This document shows, piece after piece, positions 24,531 through 33,807 of a stretch of 46,128 nt of DNA. Each line of letters begins with the position of its first letter. Position 1 is the first letter of the stretch. The notes below the pieces were generated by a model. That model did not search any database. It worked only from the letters and a program-made list of their open reading frames with translations, and had not been told where the DNA came from. This DNA comes from Chlamydiales bacterium (GTDB taxonomy: Bacteria > Chlamydiota > Chlamydiia > Chlamydiales > JACKPQ01): NCBI GenBank assembly GCA_024233455.1, contig JACKPP010000003.1:1-46128 (forward strand). Reading direction: 5' to 3'. Made by a program: the position numbers and the translations under genes.

Positions 24531-27408
24531 TGCAGCAAAAGTAGAGGAACTTTATAAAGTAGAGGAACTTTATAAGGAAATCCAAGCTACAAAAGCTGCT
24601 GAAAAAATAGCTCAAGATACGTTAGTCCAAGTTAGAGATGAACTGAAAACTGCACGCCAGGGCTTCGAGGAAAGAATCCGAGAACTAGAAAAAGAGAACC
24701 AGAAAAGTGATAGGCTTTGTCAAGAAGCGCTAGACCAGGTCAAGAATCTTCTGGCACAGTTAGACGGTGCTGAAGGTAAAACTTTTTGGCAAAGTGCAGA
24801 ACATTTTACACAGTTTTTGGCCCAGCAATACCGGGAGCAACTCACTGAGATTCGTGAAAAATCTATACCTAAGCTTAAAGCATCGTCGCTCAATATCGCA
24901 CTTGAACAAGTGCAGCAAGAAGTGCAGCAAGAGGCAATTGAGATTTGGAATAAGCAGAATCCCTCAATGACCGTAAACGCAACTCAAGTAGGGGACATGA
25001 CCTTGTCCCTTACGAAAAGTAAAGTTACAACAACGCCAGCAGATACGATAGAGACGACTTTGGTGGTGAGTAATTTGATGAGAAAAGTAGTGATCCAGTC
25101 GCTATTTATCAGTTTAGTTGATGATAAAACCGCCCCAAGGTTTACCAATAAAAAACGGATTCAGCAACGTGATTATGAGCACCCATCTAAAAGACAAAAA
25201 TACGAAGAAGCTGTTGAAGGGTATGTAGCTGTTTTAACTCAAGCACCTTACAGTTACGATATTAATAAACTGCTTAGCGATTGTAATGGAACAAGTGCAT
25301 TTGACAAAGCTGTTAAAAGCATTTTGCTATTGCTCACGGGCGATACAAATTGTGCTGCAACAGATTACCGATCACGCTACCAAAAACTGAATTTAGCTAT
25401 CGAAGCGGCTCTTCAAAATAAGGCCGAAAACGTTAATGAACATAATAATAAATATGACAAGTTCTTGCAGGACTTGATTTATGTGCGTTGGAGCGGTCTG
25501 CCGTTTTGGCATTACCTGCTAAGTCTTCCAGAGACGTTTAGAGAGTTCTCTGGAGATTATGTTGACCAGGCAGCTTGCATGCCTAGGAAGGAGAACTTCC
25601 ACAACTGGGTGTATAATGCAAATACGACCGTAAATAGCGCTCCTAACAGCCCGTTTTTAAGAAAGGGTGTTCTTCAAAAAATGGCACAAATGTGGGAGGG
25701 AAATGTAGGCACACGTTTTATCGATATGAATATTCCACATCCCATTTCTACATTGACTTTTGAAAAAGACGGGAGTGCTACCGAAGTTTCAGATAATCGC
25801 TATCCAAGCGTAACCACTGCTGGATCTAATGGTGTTGGATTAGGACGTATCATTGCTGCAGGCTTTGATATCGCATCTTTTAATACTGCTGGGGTTGGAG
25901 AATATTTTGAAGGCGGTAATGGCGAAGATATTTTACCCGAGTATTCCGAATTTTTGCGTATTTGCCGAGATAAAAAAATCGGCGTTTTGCTGACCTCTCA
26001 TCAGACGATGATCTCTCGTCAACATATCAAGGGAGGTTCTAAGACCGAAGATGAAAGTGGTCGGGTGAATCAACTGCGGGGTCTAGAAAAGGACCATCCT
26101 AACTACTTTTGTTTAGTCCAGCCTTTTTATGGCTCATTTTTTGAAAAATATGGTTCGTATAATGAAACTAAGACCTTTGCGCAGTTTAAAGAAAACGTAA
26201 TCGATGCCTTTACCTCCGAAAGTCCAGAAAAAACCGGATGCGCCTTGCCAGCTATTTTCAATGATAAACCGGGGAGTGTAGAAGCCTATCGCCAAACTCT
26301 AGGAGATCTGTTTGACCAGGTCCATGGCATCTTCTTTGAAAATAAAGAAGTAATTGGCCTGCCCTCATGGATGAAGGGAAGAGAAACCCCCTGGAACGGG
26401 ATCTCAAATTTAGATGAGAATCAAAAACAGAAAATCGCTTGGCAGTCCTTCCTTTTATATTTCTACGTCTTCCAGCAGCTAGATCTAAATTTCAGACTGC
26501 AAGAATTACAAAAAGGCAGGGACGAAGTATTTTCGATTACTCACCGTGTAGCACAATGTAAGGACGCTCAAGATCGTGCCGGTACATTGAACTTTATCAA
26601 AGGACGTTTGTTTGATTTAATGTTAGACAGAGAGTTTGATCCGGAAAAAATGAAAGAAAAGGCTGACGCTTTTATTGGTGTTTGCATTGCAAATAAGAAG
26701 CAAGGTGTCAACCATTGGATCAAACTAGCGCTTCAAGGCGATGCTCTGCGTCATCATATGCCAGAGGAAAATAAAGCGAAGTTAAGAGACTTGAAGTTTT
26801 GCGGTTATAAATTGACCAATGATGAATGGGTTAAAGGAGCACGCGATAGGACGCCGCTTACAATTCAAAATAGACAATACCTGCCTGAATACGAGTGTGC
26901 AGTGCTTACAGATCACGATGAAAATTTTCACCGCATTATCGATTCAGAGAATAGAGAAGTTATGTGGCATGAACTAACAAATGTCCAACTATCGAAATCG
27001 CTTCCTGCTCTTAAAACGAACGAAGCAGTTTATAAGATCGATGGTGTAGTATGTGATAGTGGCAGTGTTTTTAATAAGACTGTGGTTAACAATCGTGTGA
27101 ATCATATAAAAGGCTCTATAGAGGGCCTGCGAAAAGCGGAAGAGCACCTTAAGGCCATTGTAATAAAGCACCTAGAGAACAGTCACTTAGTAAAGGTTGA
27201 GTTTGCCGAAAAGATCCGCGAATTTAATTGGCTATCGGATGAAAAAAAATTGGTGATGACCCTTCCATTTACGATCAAAGCCCCTGAGGATAAGGTTGTA
27301 TTTAATGGTCATGCGCTTATCAGCAGAAACACTCAGAAGGCTTTGATCTGGAGCTATCAGCTCACTCAGCCAAGTAGTGGATGGATGCCAAAGATTCTAG
27401 GTTTCTGA
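24460..27408 (+). pseudogene. C-terminal piece: coiled coil plus CX5R phosphatase-like domain
   Basis: 982 codons open in a frame +1 relative to the N-terminal piece. It starts with the last repeat, continues as coiled coil to about residue 110, then a large domain of ~850 residues. C700 and R706 lie in HRVAQCKDAQDRAGTL, which resembles the CKSGKDRTG active site of SopB/IpgD-type phosphoinositide phosphatases (CX5R). The rest is not recognised by me. The long intact frame suggests recent disruption or that the full protein is still made. The 3' end overlaps glpD by 47 bp. Confidence 0.7.
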
Positions 27409-28891
27409 GCTGCCTTTGAACCCAGGAGCTGTCTTGCCCAAGTTCATCTGCCATAAGCTGGGCTACCGGCTCGGCAATGGAAAGCGTGGCTTTAGCATCT
27501 AGCAGCAAAAGACGCATGCGGCGAGAGAGCACATCGTCTAGGTTGAGCGCCATTTCATGGCGCACCGCCCAAATGACCTCACCACTCAGGTGAGGGAAGG
27601 CCCGATGAAGGGGAGTTTCGAGTTCAGGTCTTTCACAGCAAAGAGCCCTTAGCTGGGTGCTGTCTGATCCATATGGACTCCAAGGGTCTTCCGGGTCAAG
27701 ATCTAGAGCATAACCGTGTAGCTTTAACTTTTCAGTAGGACAAGGAATATCAGTAATTTTATCGATGATGTCTTGCCCCATTTTACGGTAGGTCGTCCAT
27801 TTGCCGCCGGTGATGGTCAGCAGTCCCGATGGAGAGGAGATAATCTCATGGCTGCGAGAGAGGGTCCCGGTGGTTTCTTTGGAAGGATCAGCCACTAAGG
27901 GTCGAATGCCTGCAAAGAGACTGAGGATGTCAGCGCGGGTAGGGGCTTTGGTCAGGTAGCGTGCGGTATGCTCTAAGATGAAGTCGATCTCTTCAGGTAG
28001 GGGCTTGGGCTCTAGGACGGGTTCTGAGATGGGTGTTTCAGTTGTTCCAACTAGGACTCTGCCGTGCCAGGGGACCATGAAGAGAACTCTTCCATCGCGG
28101 GTGTGAGGCACTAAAATGGCTTTATCTGAGGGGAGAAAAGCTTTTGGCAAAACGATGTGGATGCCTTGACTGGGACGCATGACGGGTTTGGCCAAAGGGT
28201 CGTCGAGGTGGCGTATTTGGTCAGTGAAAATTCCAGTGGCATTGATGATGTGTTTGGCTCTGATGGTATGGGTTTGATTTGTTTGGAGATCGCGGGCAAT
28301 GACACCAGTGATGAGGGACTCTTGTTTAGTGAAATTTTCTACGCGCATGTAGTTGAGAGGGCAGCCGCCAAGGTCGTAGAGGGTTCTGGCCAGGGTGATA
28401 GCCAAGCGCGCATCGTCAAATTGTCCATCGTAGTAGACAATCCCTCCACGCAAGTGCTCCGGGTTGAGGGTGGGAATAGCCGCTAAGGTTTCTGAGCGGG
28501 AGAGGTGTTTGGAAGGCTCCAGGCCCAGCTTACCGGCTAAGAAGTCGTAGAGCTTGATGCCAGTTCCGTAGAAGGGGGATTCCCAAAAGTGATAGGTAGG
28601 GACGATGAAGCCAAGATGATGGACCAGATGCGGCGCATTTTGGCAAAGCAGGCCTCGCTCGTGCAAAGCTTCTTTGACCAGGCCCAAATCGCCTTGCTGC
28701 AAGTAGCGCAGGCCGCCGTGAATGAGTTTTGTGCTGCGCGATGAGGTTCCAGACGCAAAGTCGGCTCCTTCCAATAGGAGTGTGTTTAAACCCCTTGCAG
28801 CTGCATCGACCCCAGCTCCCAGACCGGTAGCTCCGCCTCCGATGATAATGACATCAAAGTACTGATCGAGTTTAGATATGTCCCGTTTCAT
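27362..28891 (-). CDS. glpD: Glycerol-3-phosphate dehydrogenase (FAD-dependent)
   Basis: The N-terminal FAD-binding GGGATGLGAG motif follows FDVIII, then TSSRSTKLIHGGLRYL, typical of GlpD. The DAO-type domain extends through HIINATGIFTDQI and ITGGKWTTYRKM. It oxidises glycerol-3-phosphate to DHAP, passing electrons to quinone at the membrane. I use the ATG at 28891 (509 residues), which overlaps the glpK stop as ATGA; an upstream start at 28933 adds 14 residues inside glpK. Convergent overlap with the coiled-coil gene. Confidence 0.95.
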   Translation of the reverse strand: MKRDISKLDQYFDVIIIGGGATGLGAGVDAAARGLNTLLLEGADFASGTSSRSTKLIHGGLRYLQQGDLGLVKEALHERGLLCQNAPHLVHHLGFIVPTYHFWESPFYGTGIKLYDFLAGKLGLEPSKHLSRSETLAAIPTLNPEHLRGGIVYYDGQFDDARLAITLARTLYDLGGCPLNYMRVENFTKQESLITGVIARDLQTNQTHTIRAKHIINATGIFTDQIRHLDDPLAKPVMRPSQGIHIVLPKAFLPSDKAILVPHTRDGRVLFMVPWHGRVLVGTTETPISEPVLEPKPLPEEIDFILEHTARYLTKAPTRADILSLFAGIRPLVADPSKETTGTLSRSHEIISSPSGLLTITGGKWTTYRKMGQDIIDKITDIPCPTEKLKLHGYALDLDPEDPWSPYGSDSTQLRALCCERPELETPLHRAFPHLSGEVIWAVRHEMALNLDDVLSRRMRLLLLDAKATLSIAEPVAQLMADELGQDSSWVQRQLRNLESLASIHYLAE

Positions 28892-30327
28892 GGCTTGGCC
28901 CATTCTTTGGCGCAGCGCACAGCATTTAACCAACCTTCAATGAGCTCTTCACGCCTAGCAGTAGAGATGGCGGGCATGAAGGTTTTATCCAGCTCCCATG
29001 GGGGCCTTTCCTTCCATATGCCCAAAGCTTGGCCGGCTAAGAGAGCCACACCCAGAGCGGTAAGTTCTTGAGTTTTGGGACGCAGCAGGGGAATGCCCAA
29101 GATGTCGGCCTGAATTTGCAGGAGTAGGTCGCTTTTGGTGCAGCCTCCATCGACTTTGAGCTCATGAATGGGGCGGCCTGTATCGCGCTCCATAGCATCG
29201 ATGAGGTCGGCAACTTGAAATGCGACCCCTTCGAGGGTAGCCCTGGCAATATGAGCGGCAGTCGTCTGACGCGTGAGACCCACAATTGTACCGCGCGCAT
29301 TAGGCTCCCAATGGGGCGCTCCAAGACCGGTAAAGGCCGGTACAAAATAAACGCCTGCGCTTTCAGTTACGGAGCTGGCTAAGCTGTCAACTTCGCTGGG
29401 ATTTTTAACCAGTTGTAAACCTTCATGGAGCCATTGGATGGCAGCACCGCCAATAAAAGCACTCCCTTCAACTGCATATTGAGGCTTTTTGCCAGCAGTG
29501 ACAGTCGTGATAAGATGATTTTGTGAGACTGTAGGTTTGCTGCCGGTGTGTTCAAGTAAAAAGCAGCCGGTGCCGTAGGTGCATTTGATTTGTCCCGGTT
29601 TAGTGCAGTCTTGCCCTAAAAGAGCAGCTTGCTGATCGCCGGCAATACCAGCTACTGGCAAGGCTTTTGGAAAGAGTCCTGGGTGCGTGTAACCAAAAAT
29701 GCCAGATGAAGGCATCACCTCAGGTAAAATTTTTCGGGGGATGCTAAACAGCTCCAGCAGCTGATCATCCCACTTGTGGGTGTGGATGTTATAGAGCATT
29801 GTGCGGCTGGCATTGGTTGGGTCGGTGGCGTGGATACCCGTTAGGCGATAGAGCAAGAAACTATCGACCGTTCCAAAAGCCACCTCACAGCTCGGTTGGA
29901 CTGTATCGAGTAGCCAGCGTAGTTTGCTGGCGCTAAAGTAGGGATCGGGAACTAGCCCGGTTTTGGCTTTAATCAGCGCAGCATCGAGACCTTGGCAAAA
30001 GTCTTTGGTGCGCCGATCTTGCCAAACGATGGCGTTGTAAAGAGGCATGCCCGTTTTTTTGTCCCAAATGAGGGTGGTTTCTCGTTGGTTGGCAATGGCA
30101 ATACCCTGGATTTGGTCCCAAGAAGAACCGCTTAAGTCTACAACACTATGAGCTGCAAGTATTTGAGATTTCCAAATGATTTCGGGATCATGCTCTACCC
30201 ATCCCGACTTTGGATAGATCTGTTCCAGCGGCTTTTGGGCAATAGCTTGCACATTTAGCTGACTATCAATGAGTAAGGCTCTAGAAGAGGTTGTGCCTTG
30301 ATCTAGAGCTAAAATAAGTGGTTGCAT
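28888..30327 (-). CDS. glpK: Glycerol kinase
   Basis: 479 residues of FGGY kinase: LALDQGTTSSRALL (phosphate 1), HDPEIIW, WQDRRT, GIAGDQQAALLGQ and FVPAFTGLGAPHW are the characteristic GlpK motifs. It phosphorylates glycerol to glycerol-3-phosphate, the substrate of the co-transcribed glpD. A decayed copy of its first ~24 codons lies at 31434-31505. No glpF is in the window. Confidence 0.96.
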   Translation of the reverse strand: MQPLILALDQGTTSSRALLIDSQLNVQAIAQKPLEQIYPKSGWVEHDPEIIWKSQILAAHSVVDLSGSSWDQIQGIAIANQRETTLIWDKKTGMPLYNAIVWQDRRTKDFCQGLDAALIKAKTGLVPDPYFSASKLRWLLDTVQPSCEVAFGTVDSFLLYRLTGIHATDPTNASRTMLYNIHTHKWDDQLLELFSIPRKILPEVMPSSGIFGYTHPGLFPKALPVAGIAGDQQAALLGQDCTKPGQIKCTYGTGCFLLEHTGSKPTVSQNHLITTVTAGKKPQYAVEGSAFIGGAAIQWLHEGLQLVKNPSEVDSLASSVTESAGVYFVPAFTGLGAPHWEPNARGTIVGLTRQTTAAHIARATLEGVAFQVADLIDAMERDTGRPIHELKVDGGCTKSDLLLQIQADILGIPLLRPKTQELTALGVALLAGQALGIWKERPPWELDKTFMPAISTARREELIEGWLNAVRCAKEWAKP

Positions 30328-30355
30328 ATATTTTAGTTAATCTTAATTTATTAAC

Positions 30356-30384
30356 TTTACAATAATTAAATTATAAATTAGAAT
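30356..30384 (+). promoter_or_regulatory. Promoter of Inc-like gene A
   Basis: TTTACA (30356-30361), 17 bp, TAGAAT (30379-30384), then GAGAGG before the ATG at 30408. The same layout precedes gene B. Confidence 0.55.
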
Positions 30385-30407
30385 TTGAGCATAAAAGAGA
30401 GGTTCTC

Positions 30408-31382
30408 ATGTCTACAAACAACGTTCAAGCAAAAAAGCCCAGTATTAATCAACAAATTACAGATGCTCAAAACGCTAGGAATAAGTATCTTGCAGTAGCA
30501 ATGTGCGCTTTAGTGGGCTCAGCTCTGGCAGCAGGTGGGGCTGGCTACTTAGGTTTGGTAGCTAGTGGAATGATGGGAGCAAGCGTTGTTGTGCTTATAG
30601 GGCCTCAAGCTGTGATTGGCGCTGCGGCTTTAGCAGCGGTTGTTGCTCTTGTACTAGTTGCTGTGGCCGGCTGCTGTGTTTTGGGGGCAATAGTCAATCA
30701 GAACAAAGCTGCCGAGGCGGCGGCGGCCGATACCACACTTGAACTTTTTCCCAATTTATACAAGATGAAACCAGCAGCAGCGGCAATGAAGACTGGAAAT
30801 TTAAATAATCAGATTGCCGTAGATGTTAAGCGTCGAATGACAATTTACTGCGACGGCGAACTAATTTTTCACGCTATGCCTGGGGAGACTGTCGAAAATA
30901 TCGAAGTAAGAGTCCAATCTGAGCTTAGAGAAAAATTTAGTTATGATTTGCTTGATCAATGCCATCAGGCAAGCATGGACTGTGGTACAAAATTTATTAT
31001 CCAGGCTACGGGACGTTTGTTTAGTAATACAACGGGTGTATCCGCTCCTCTATCCCCGAAGATTGATAAAGAAAAACAAATAGTCAGAGACAGCATTGTT
31101 TTATTTGAAAAAGGCCCTGATGAAGATCTACGTGGTCTTAAATGTGAAATGAGTGTTATGGCTGATATCAAGAAAGACCTTAAAATTACTCATCTAGATA
31201 TCAAGGAAAATGATGTTTCGATTTGTGAAGTCGATATGAAAAACCATTTGAATGGGAAGTTTAGAAGTGCAGATATAAATATGAAGACTACAGCTGATCG
31301 ATTAACGAAACTATGGGCGCAAGCTACGGCCCAATGGAGTGCTAGACCTAGCGCGGATGAGAAAGCGGCTGCTCAGGGATAA
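30408..31382 (+). CDS. Inc-like membrane protein A
   Basis: 324 residues. The N-terminal ~25 residues are polar (STNNVQAKKPSINQQITDAQ), followed by a ~70-residue alanine/glycine/valine-rich hydrophobic region (about residues 28-97) that would form two or three membrane helices, then a ~220-residue soluble domain (NNQIAVDVKRRMTIY, GETVENIEVRV, LLDQCHQA). The topology fits chlamydial inclusion-membrane proteins. It is a paralogue of the next gene. The last ~12 codons are read from what was the antisense of the pspC 3' end. Confidence 0.8.
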   Translation: MSTNNVQAKKPSINQQITDAQNARNKYLAVAMCALVGSALAAGGAGYLGLVASGMMGASVVVLIGPQAVIGAAALAAVVALVLVAVAGCCVLGAIVNQNKAAEAAAADTTLELFPNLYKMKPAAAAMKTGNLNNQIAVDVKRRMTIYCDGELIFHAMPGETVENIEVRVQSELREKFSYDLLDQCHQASMDCGTKFIIQATGRLFSNTTGVSAPLSPKIDKEKQIVRDSIVLFEKGPDEDLRGLKCEMSVMADIKKDLKITHLDIKENDVSICEVDMKNHLNGKFRSADINMKTTADRLTKLWAQATAQWSARPSADEKAAAQG

Positions 31383-31407
31383 GCACAATACCAACGATAT
31401 ATGCGAT
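31346..31407 (-). pseudogene. Relic of the pspC 3' end
   Basis: About 62 bp matching 32502-32563, the end of the intact pspC gene (it would encode the AYIVGIVLIPEQPPSHLR tail). It lies at the 3' junction of the Inc-like duplication. Confidence 0.8.
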
Positions 31408-31433
31408 TTTGGGCAATAGATAGCATATTAACC

Positions 31434-31505
31434 GGCTATTAATGGTTAAGGTTCTTGGGTGAGGTTGTGCCTTTATCTAAAGCTAAAATAAGTGATTTCT
31501 TGTAT
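31434..31505 (-). pseudogene. Relic of the glpK 5' end
   Basis: About 70 bp similar to the first codons of glpK around 30260-30327, including the region encoding LALDQGTTS (in GAGGTTGTGCC and AGCTAAAATAAGTG). It has decayed by several substitutions and lost the start codon. Confidence 0.8.
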
Positions 31506-31530
31506 TTTTAGTTAATATTAATTAATTTAC

Positions 31531-31559
31531 TTTACAATAATTAAATTATTAATTATAAT
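31531..31559 (+). promoter_or_regulatory. Promoter of Inc-like gene B
   Basis: TTTACA (31531-31536), 17 bp, TATAAT (31554-31559), then AAGGAG before the ATG at 31584. It is the duplicated version of the gene A promoter, with a -10 closer to consensus. Confidence 0.65.
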
Positions 31560-31583
31560 ATCGAATATAAAAAAGGAGTTCTC

Positions 31584-32501
31584 ATGTCTACAAACAACGT
31601 TCAAGCAAAAAAGCCCAGTATTAATCAACAAATTACAGATGCTCAAAACGCTAGGAATAAGTATTTTGCAGTAGCAATATGCGCTTTAGGGGGCTTAGCT
31701 CTAGCAGCAGGTGGGGCTAGCTACTTAGGTTTGGTAGCTAGTGGAGTGATGGGAGCAAGCGTTGTTGTGCTTATAGGGCCTCAGGCTGTGATTGCTTGTG
31801 CGGCCTTAGCAGCGGTTGTTGCTCTTGTGCTAGTTGCTGTGGCCAGCTGCTGTGTATTGGGGGCAATAATCAATCAGAACAAAGCCGCCGATGCCGAGCT
31901 TGAACTTTTTACCCCTTGGTATCGCGATCCTAAAAAAATAGAAGCAGCAAAAATGACTCCAAATTTAAATCATCAGATTGCCATAGACGTTAGTCGTGAC
32001 ATGACAATTCTTAACAGTGACGACGGCACAATTTTTATAGCTATGCCTGGGGAGACTATCGAAGATATCGAAGCAAGAGTCGAAGCTAACCTCCGCCAAA
32101 AATTTTGTTTTAATTTGCTTGATCAATGTCATCAGGGAGCAATGGCCGATGCTACAAATTTTGTTAAAATCGCTACCGGGTATCCTGTTCTTGCTCAGGG
32201 TGCGTTATCCCCACAGATTGAGAATGCAAATATTGTCAGAGTTCAGCAGCAACCAGCAGTTGAAGTGGGCCCTGAGGAAGAGCAGCGTGGTCTTAAATGT
32301 GATATAAGTTTTACGGCTGATATCAATAATAACCATAAATATACTCATATAGCTATCAAGGAAAAAGATGTTTTGATTTGTGATGTCGCTTTGGAAACCC
32401 GTTTGGATGGGACGCTTATAGATGCAGAAATAACTATGAAAACTACAGCTGATAGATTAACGAAACTATGGGCGCAAAGTTATAGCACTATAGGGTGCTA
32501 A
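31584..32501 (+). CDS. Inc-like membrane protein B
   Basis: 305 residues, paralogue of gene A. The N-terminal ~90 residues and promoter are almost identical, while the soluble domain has diverged (TILNSDDGTIFIAMPGETI, LLDQCHQGAMADATNF). The conserved membrane part and faster-changing exposed part suggest selection for diversity. The C-terminus is shifted by one frame relative to A and stops just before the pspC stop on the other strand. Confidence 0.8.
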   Translation: MSTNNVQAKKPSINQQITDAQNARNKYFAVAICALGGLALAAGGASYLGLVASGVMGASVVVLIGPQAVIACAALAAVVALVLVAVASCCVLGAIINQNKAADAELELFTPWYRDPKKIEAAKMTPNLNHQIAIDVSRDMTILNSDDGTIFIAMPGETIEDIEARVEANLRQKFCFNLLDQCHQGAMADATNFVKIATGYPVLAQGALSPQIENANIVRVQQQPAVEVGPEEEQRGLKCDISFTADINNNHKYTHIAIKEKDVLICDVALETRLDGTLIDAEITMKTTADRLTKLWAQSYSTIGC

Positions 32502-32503
32502 AT

Positions 32504-32914
32504 CTAGCGCAGATGAGAAGGTGGCTGCTCAGGGATAAGCACAATACCAACGATATATGCGATAATCACAGGTATAAAACCGGTGATAAAACAGGCCACC
32601 ACCATCACAATACGCAAGGCATTGGCATCAATATGGGTCAAAACGGCTAGCCCCCCACAAATGCCGGCGATTTTACGGTTTTTTCGAGAGCGATAGAGCT
32701 GAGGGTATTTTGGTTCCACAAAGAGCTTAGGACCTTCGGGCATGAGCATCCAAGCGACCAAATAGACCACGATCAGAGGCAAAATTCCCGTTAAGATGGT
32801 TAAAAAGACGTAAACTAAACGGATAATCGTCGGATCGACCTTTAGGTACTGTCCTAAACCGCCGCAGACGCCGCCAATTTTTTTATTCCATCGATCTCTA
32901 TAAAGCCGTTTCAT
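32504..32914 (-). CDS. Tandem PspC-domain membrane protein
   Basis: Two PspC domains in 136 residues: LYRDRWNKKIGGVCGGLGQY with a membrane helix, then LYRSRKNRKIAGICGGLAVL with a second. PspC domains occur in phage-shock-type envelope stress sensing, but a two-domain stand-alone protein has no settled role. It overlaps the pseudouridine synthase stop as ATGA and is the second gene of that operon. Confidence 0.85.
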   Translation of the reverse strand: MKRLYRDRWNKKIGGVCGGLGQYLKVDPTIIRLVYVFLTILTGILPLIVVYLVAWMLMPEGPKLFVEPKYPQLYRSRKNRKIAGICGGLAVLTHIDANALRIVMVVACFITGFIPVIIAYIVGIVLIPEQPPSHLR

Positions 32915-33705
32915 GGGCTGATAAATTCCATTTGTTTTCCAGTTACCGGGTGCACAAAGCCTAAAATACAGGCATGGAGCGCAAGTTTGCCGGGATGGGT
33001 AGATCCATATTTGCGATCGCCAAGAATGGGATGGCCCATATGCTTTAAATGTACCCTTATTTGATTCTTCTTACCTGTTTCCAGTAAGAGTTTCAAGTAG
33101 GTTGTGTTTTTATGTCTTTGCAGCACCTCAAAATGGGTGATGGCCATCTCTCCGGTTTCGTCGACATGAACGCGATAAGCAGCGTCTTCTTTTAAGGCTA
33201 GTCGAATTGTGCCTTTGTCTGGTTCGACAATGCCCTCAACCCTAGCTCGGTATTCGCGATGGATAGAATGGTCTTTGAATTGCTCTTTGAGTCCCTGAAA
33301 TGCTTGCAAGGATAGGGCAAAAACCATCACGCCGCGCGTTTTTTTGTCGAGACGATGAACGGGATAGACGCGTGCTCCGGTGTAGCGCTTGAGTATGTCA
33401 TGGGCCGTGTGGTGTTTTTCAAATTGGGTTTCTACGCTCAAGAGCTCGGCTGGCTTATCGACTACGATAAAGTCACTATCTTCATAGAGGATTTTAAGTC
33501 CTTCACTCAATCTTTTAGGATTTTTTGTTCCCAGAGTCACTAAAGCTCCAGATTCTACGATTTGGCTGGGGATAACGGCAATTTTTCCATTGACCTGCAC
33601 GCGTTTGAGTTTGAGCCAGCTGCGCAACGTTGTCTTTGAGCTGTCAGGCGCCATAAACCCCAGCTGCTCAAGCAGTGGTCCAGCTTCTTTTACGGTATAT
33701 TCCAT
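32911..33705 (-). CDS. RluA-family pseudouridine synthase
   Basis: An N-terminal S4-like RNA-binding segment (LRSWLKLKRVQVNGKI) is followed by the catalytic domain with VHRLDKKTRGVMVFA, whose aspartate is the nucleophile, and by KKNQIRVHLKHMGHPILGD. It isomerises uridine in rRNA or tRNA; the exact site cannot be told. ATG at 33705 is used; an ATG at 33732 would add nine residues, and neither has a good ribosome site. Confidence 0.88.
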   Translation of the reverse strand: MEYTVKEAGPLLEQLGFMAPDSSKTTLRSWLKLKRVQVNGKIAVIPSQIVESGALVTLGTKNPKRLSEGLKILYEDSDFIVVDKPAELLSVETQFEKHHTAHDILKRYTGARVYPVHRLDKKTRGVMVFALSLQAFQGLKEQFKDHSIHREYRARVEGIVEPDKGTIRLALKEDAAYRVHVDETGEMAITHFEVLQRHKNTTYLKLLLETGKKNQIRVHLKHMGHPILGDRKYGSTHPGKLALHACILGFVHPVTGKQMEFISP

Positions 33706-33807
33706 GGGGATATTGTAGCATAAAAGCACCATTCAAGGCAATTCACAAGACAAGTAAAAATTATACTTTATAGAAAAAGGTGGACGATTTGTGGTAGACT
33801 ATCAGTT

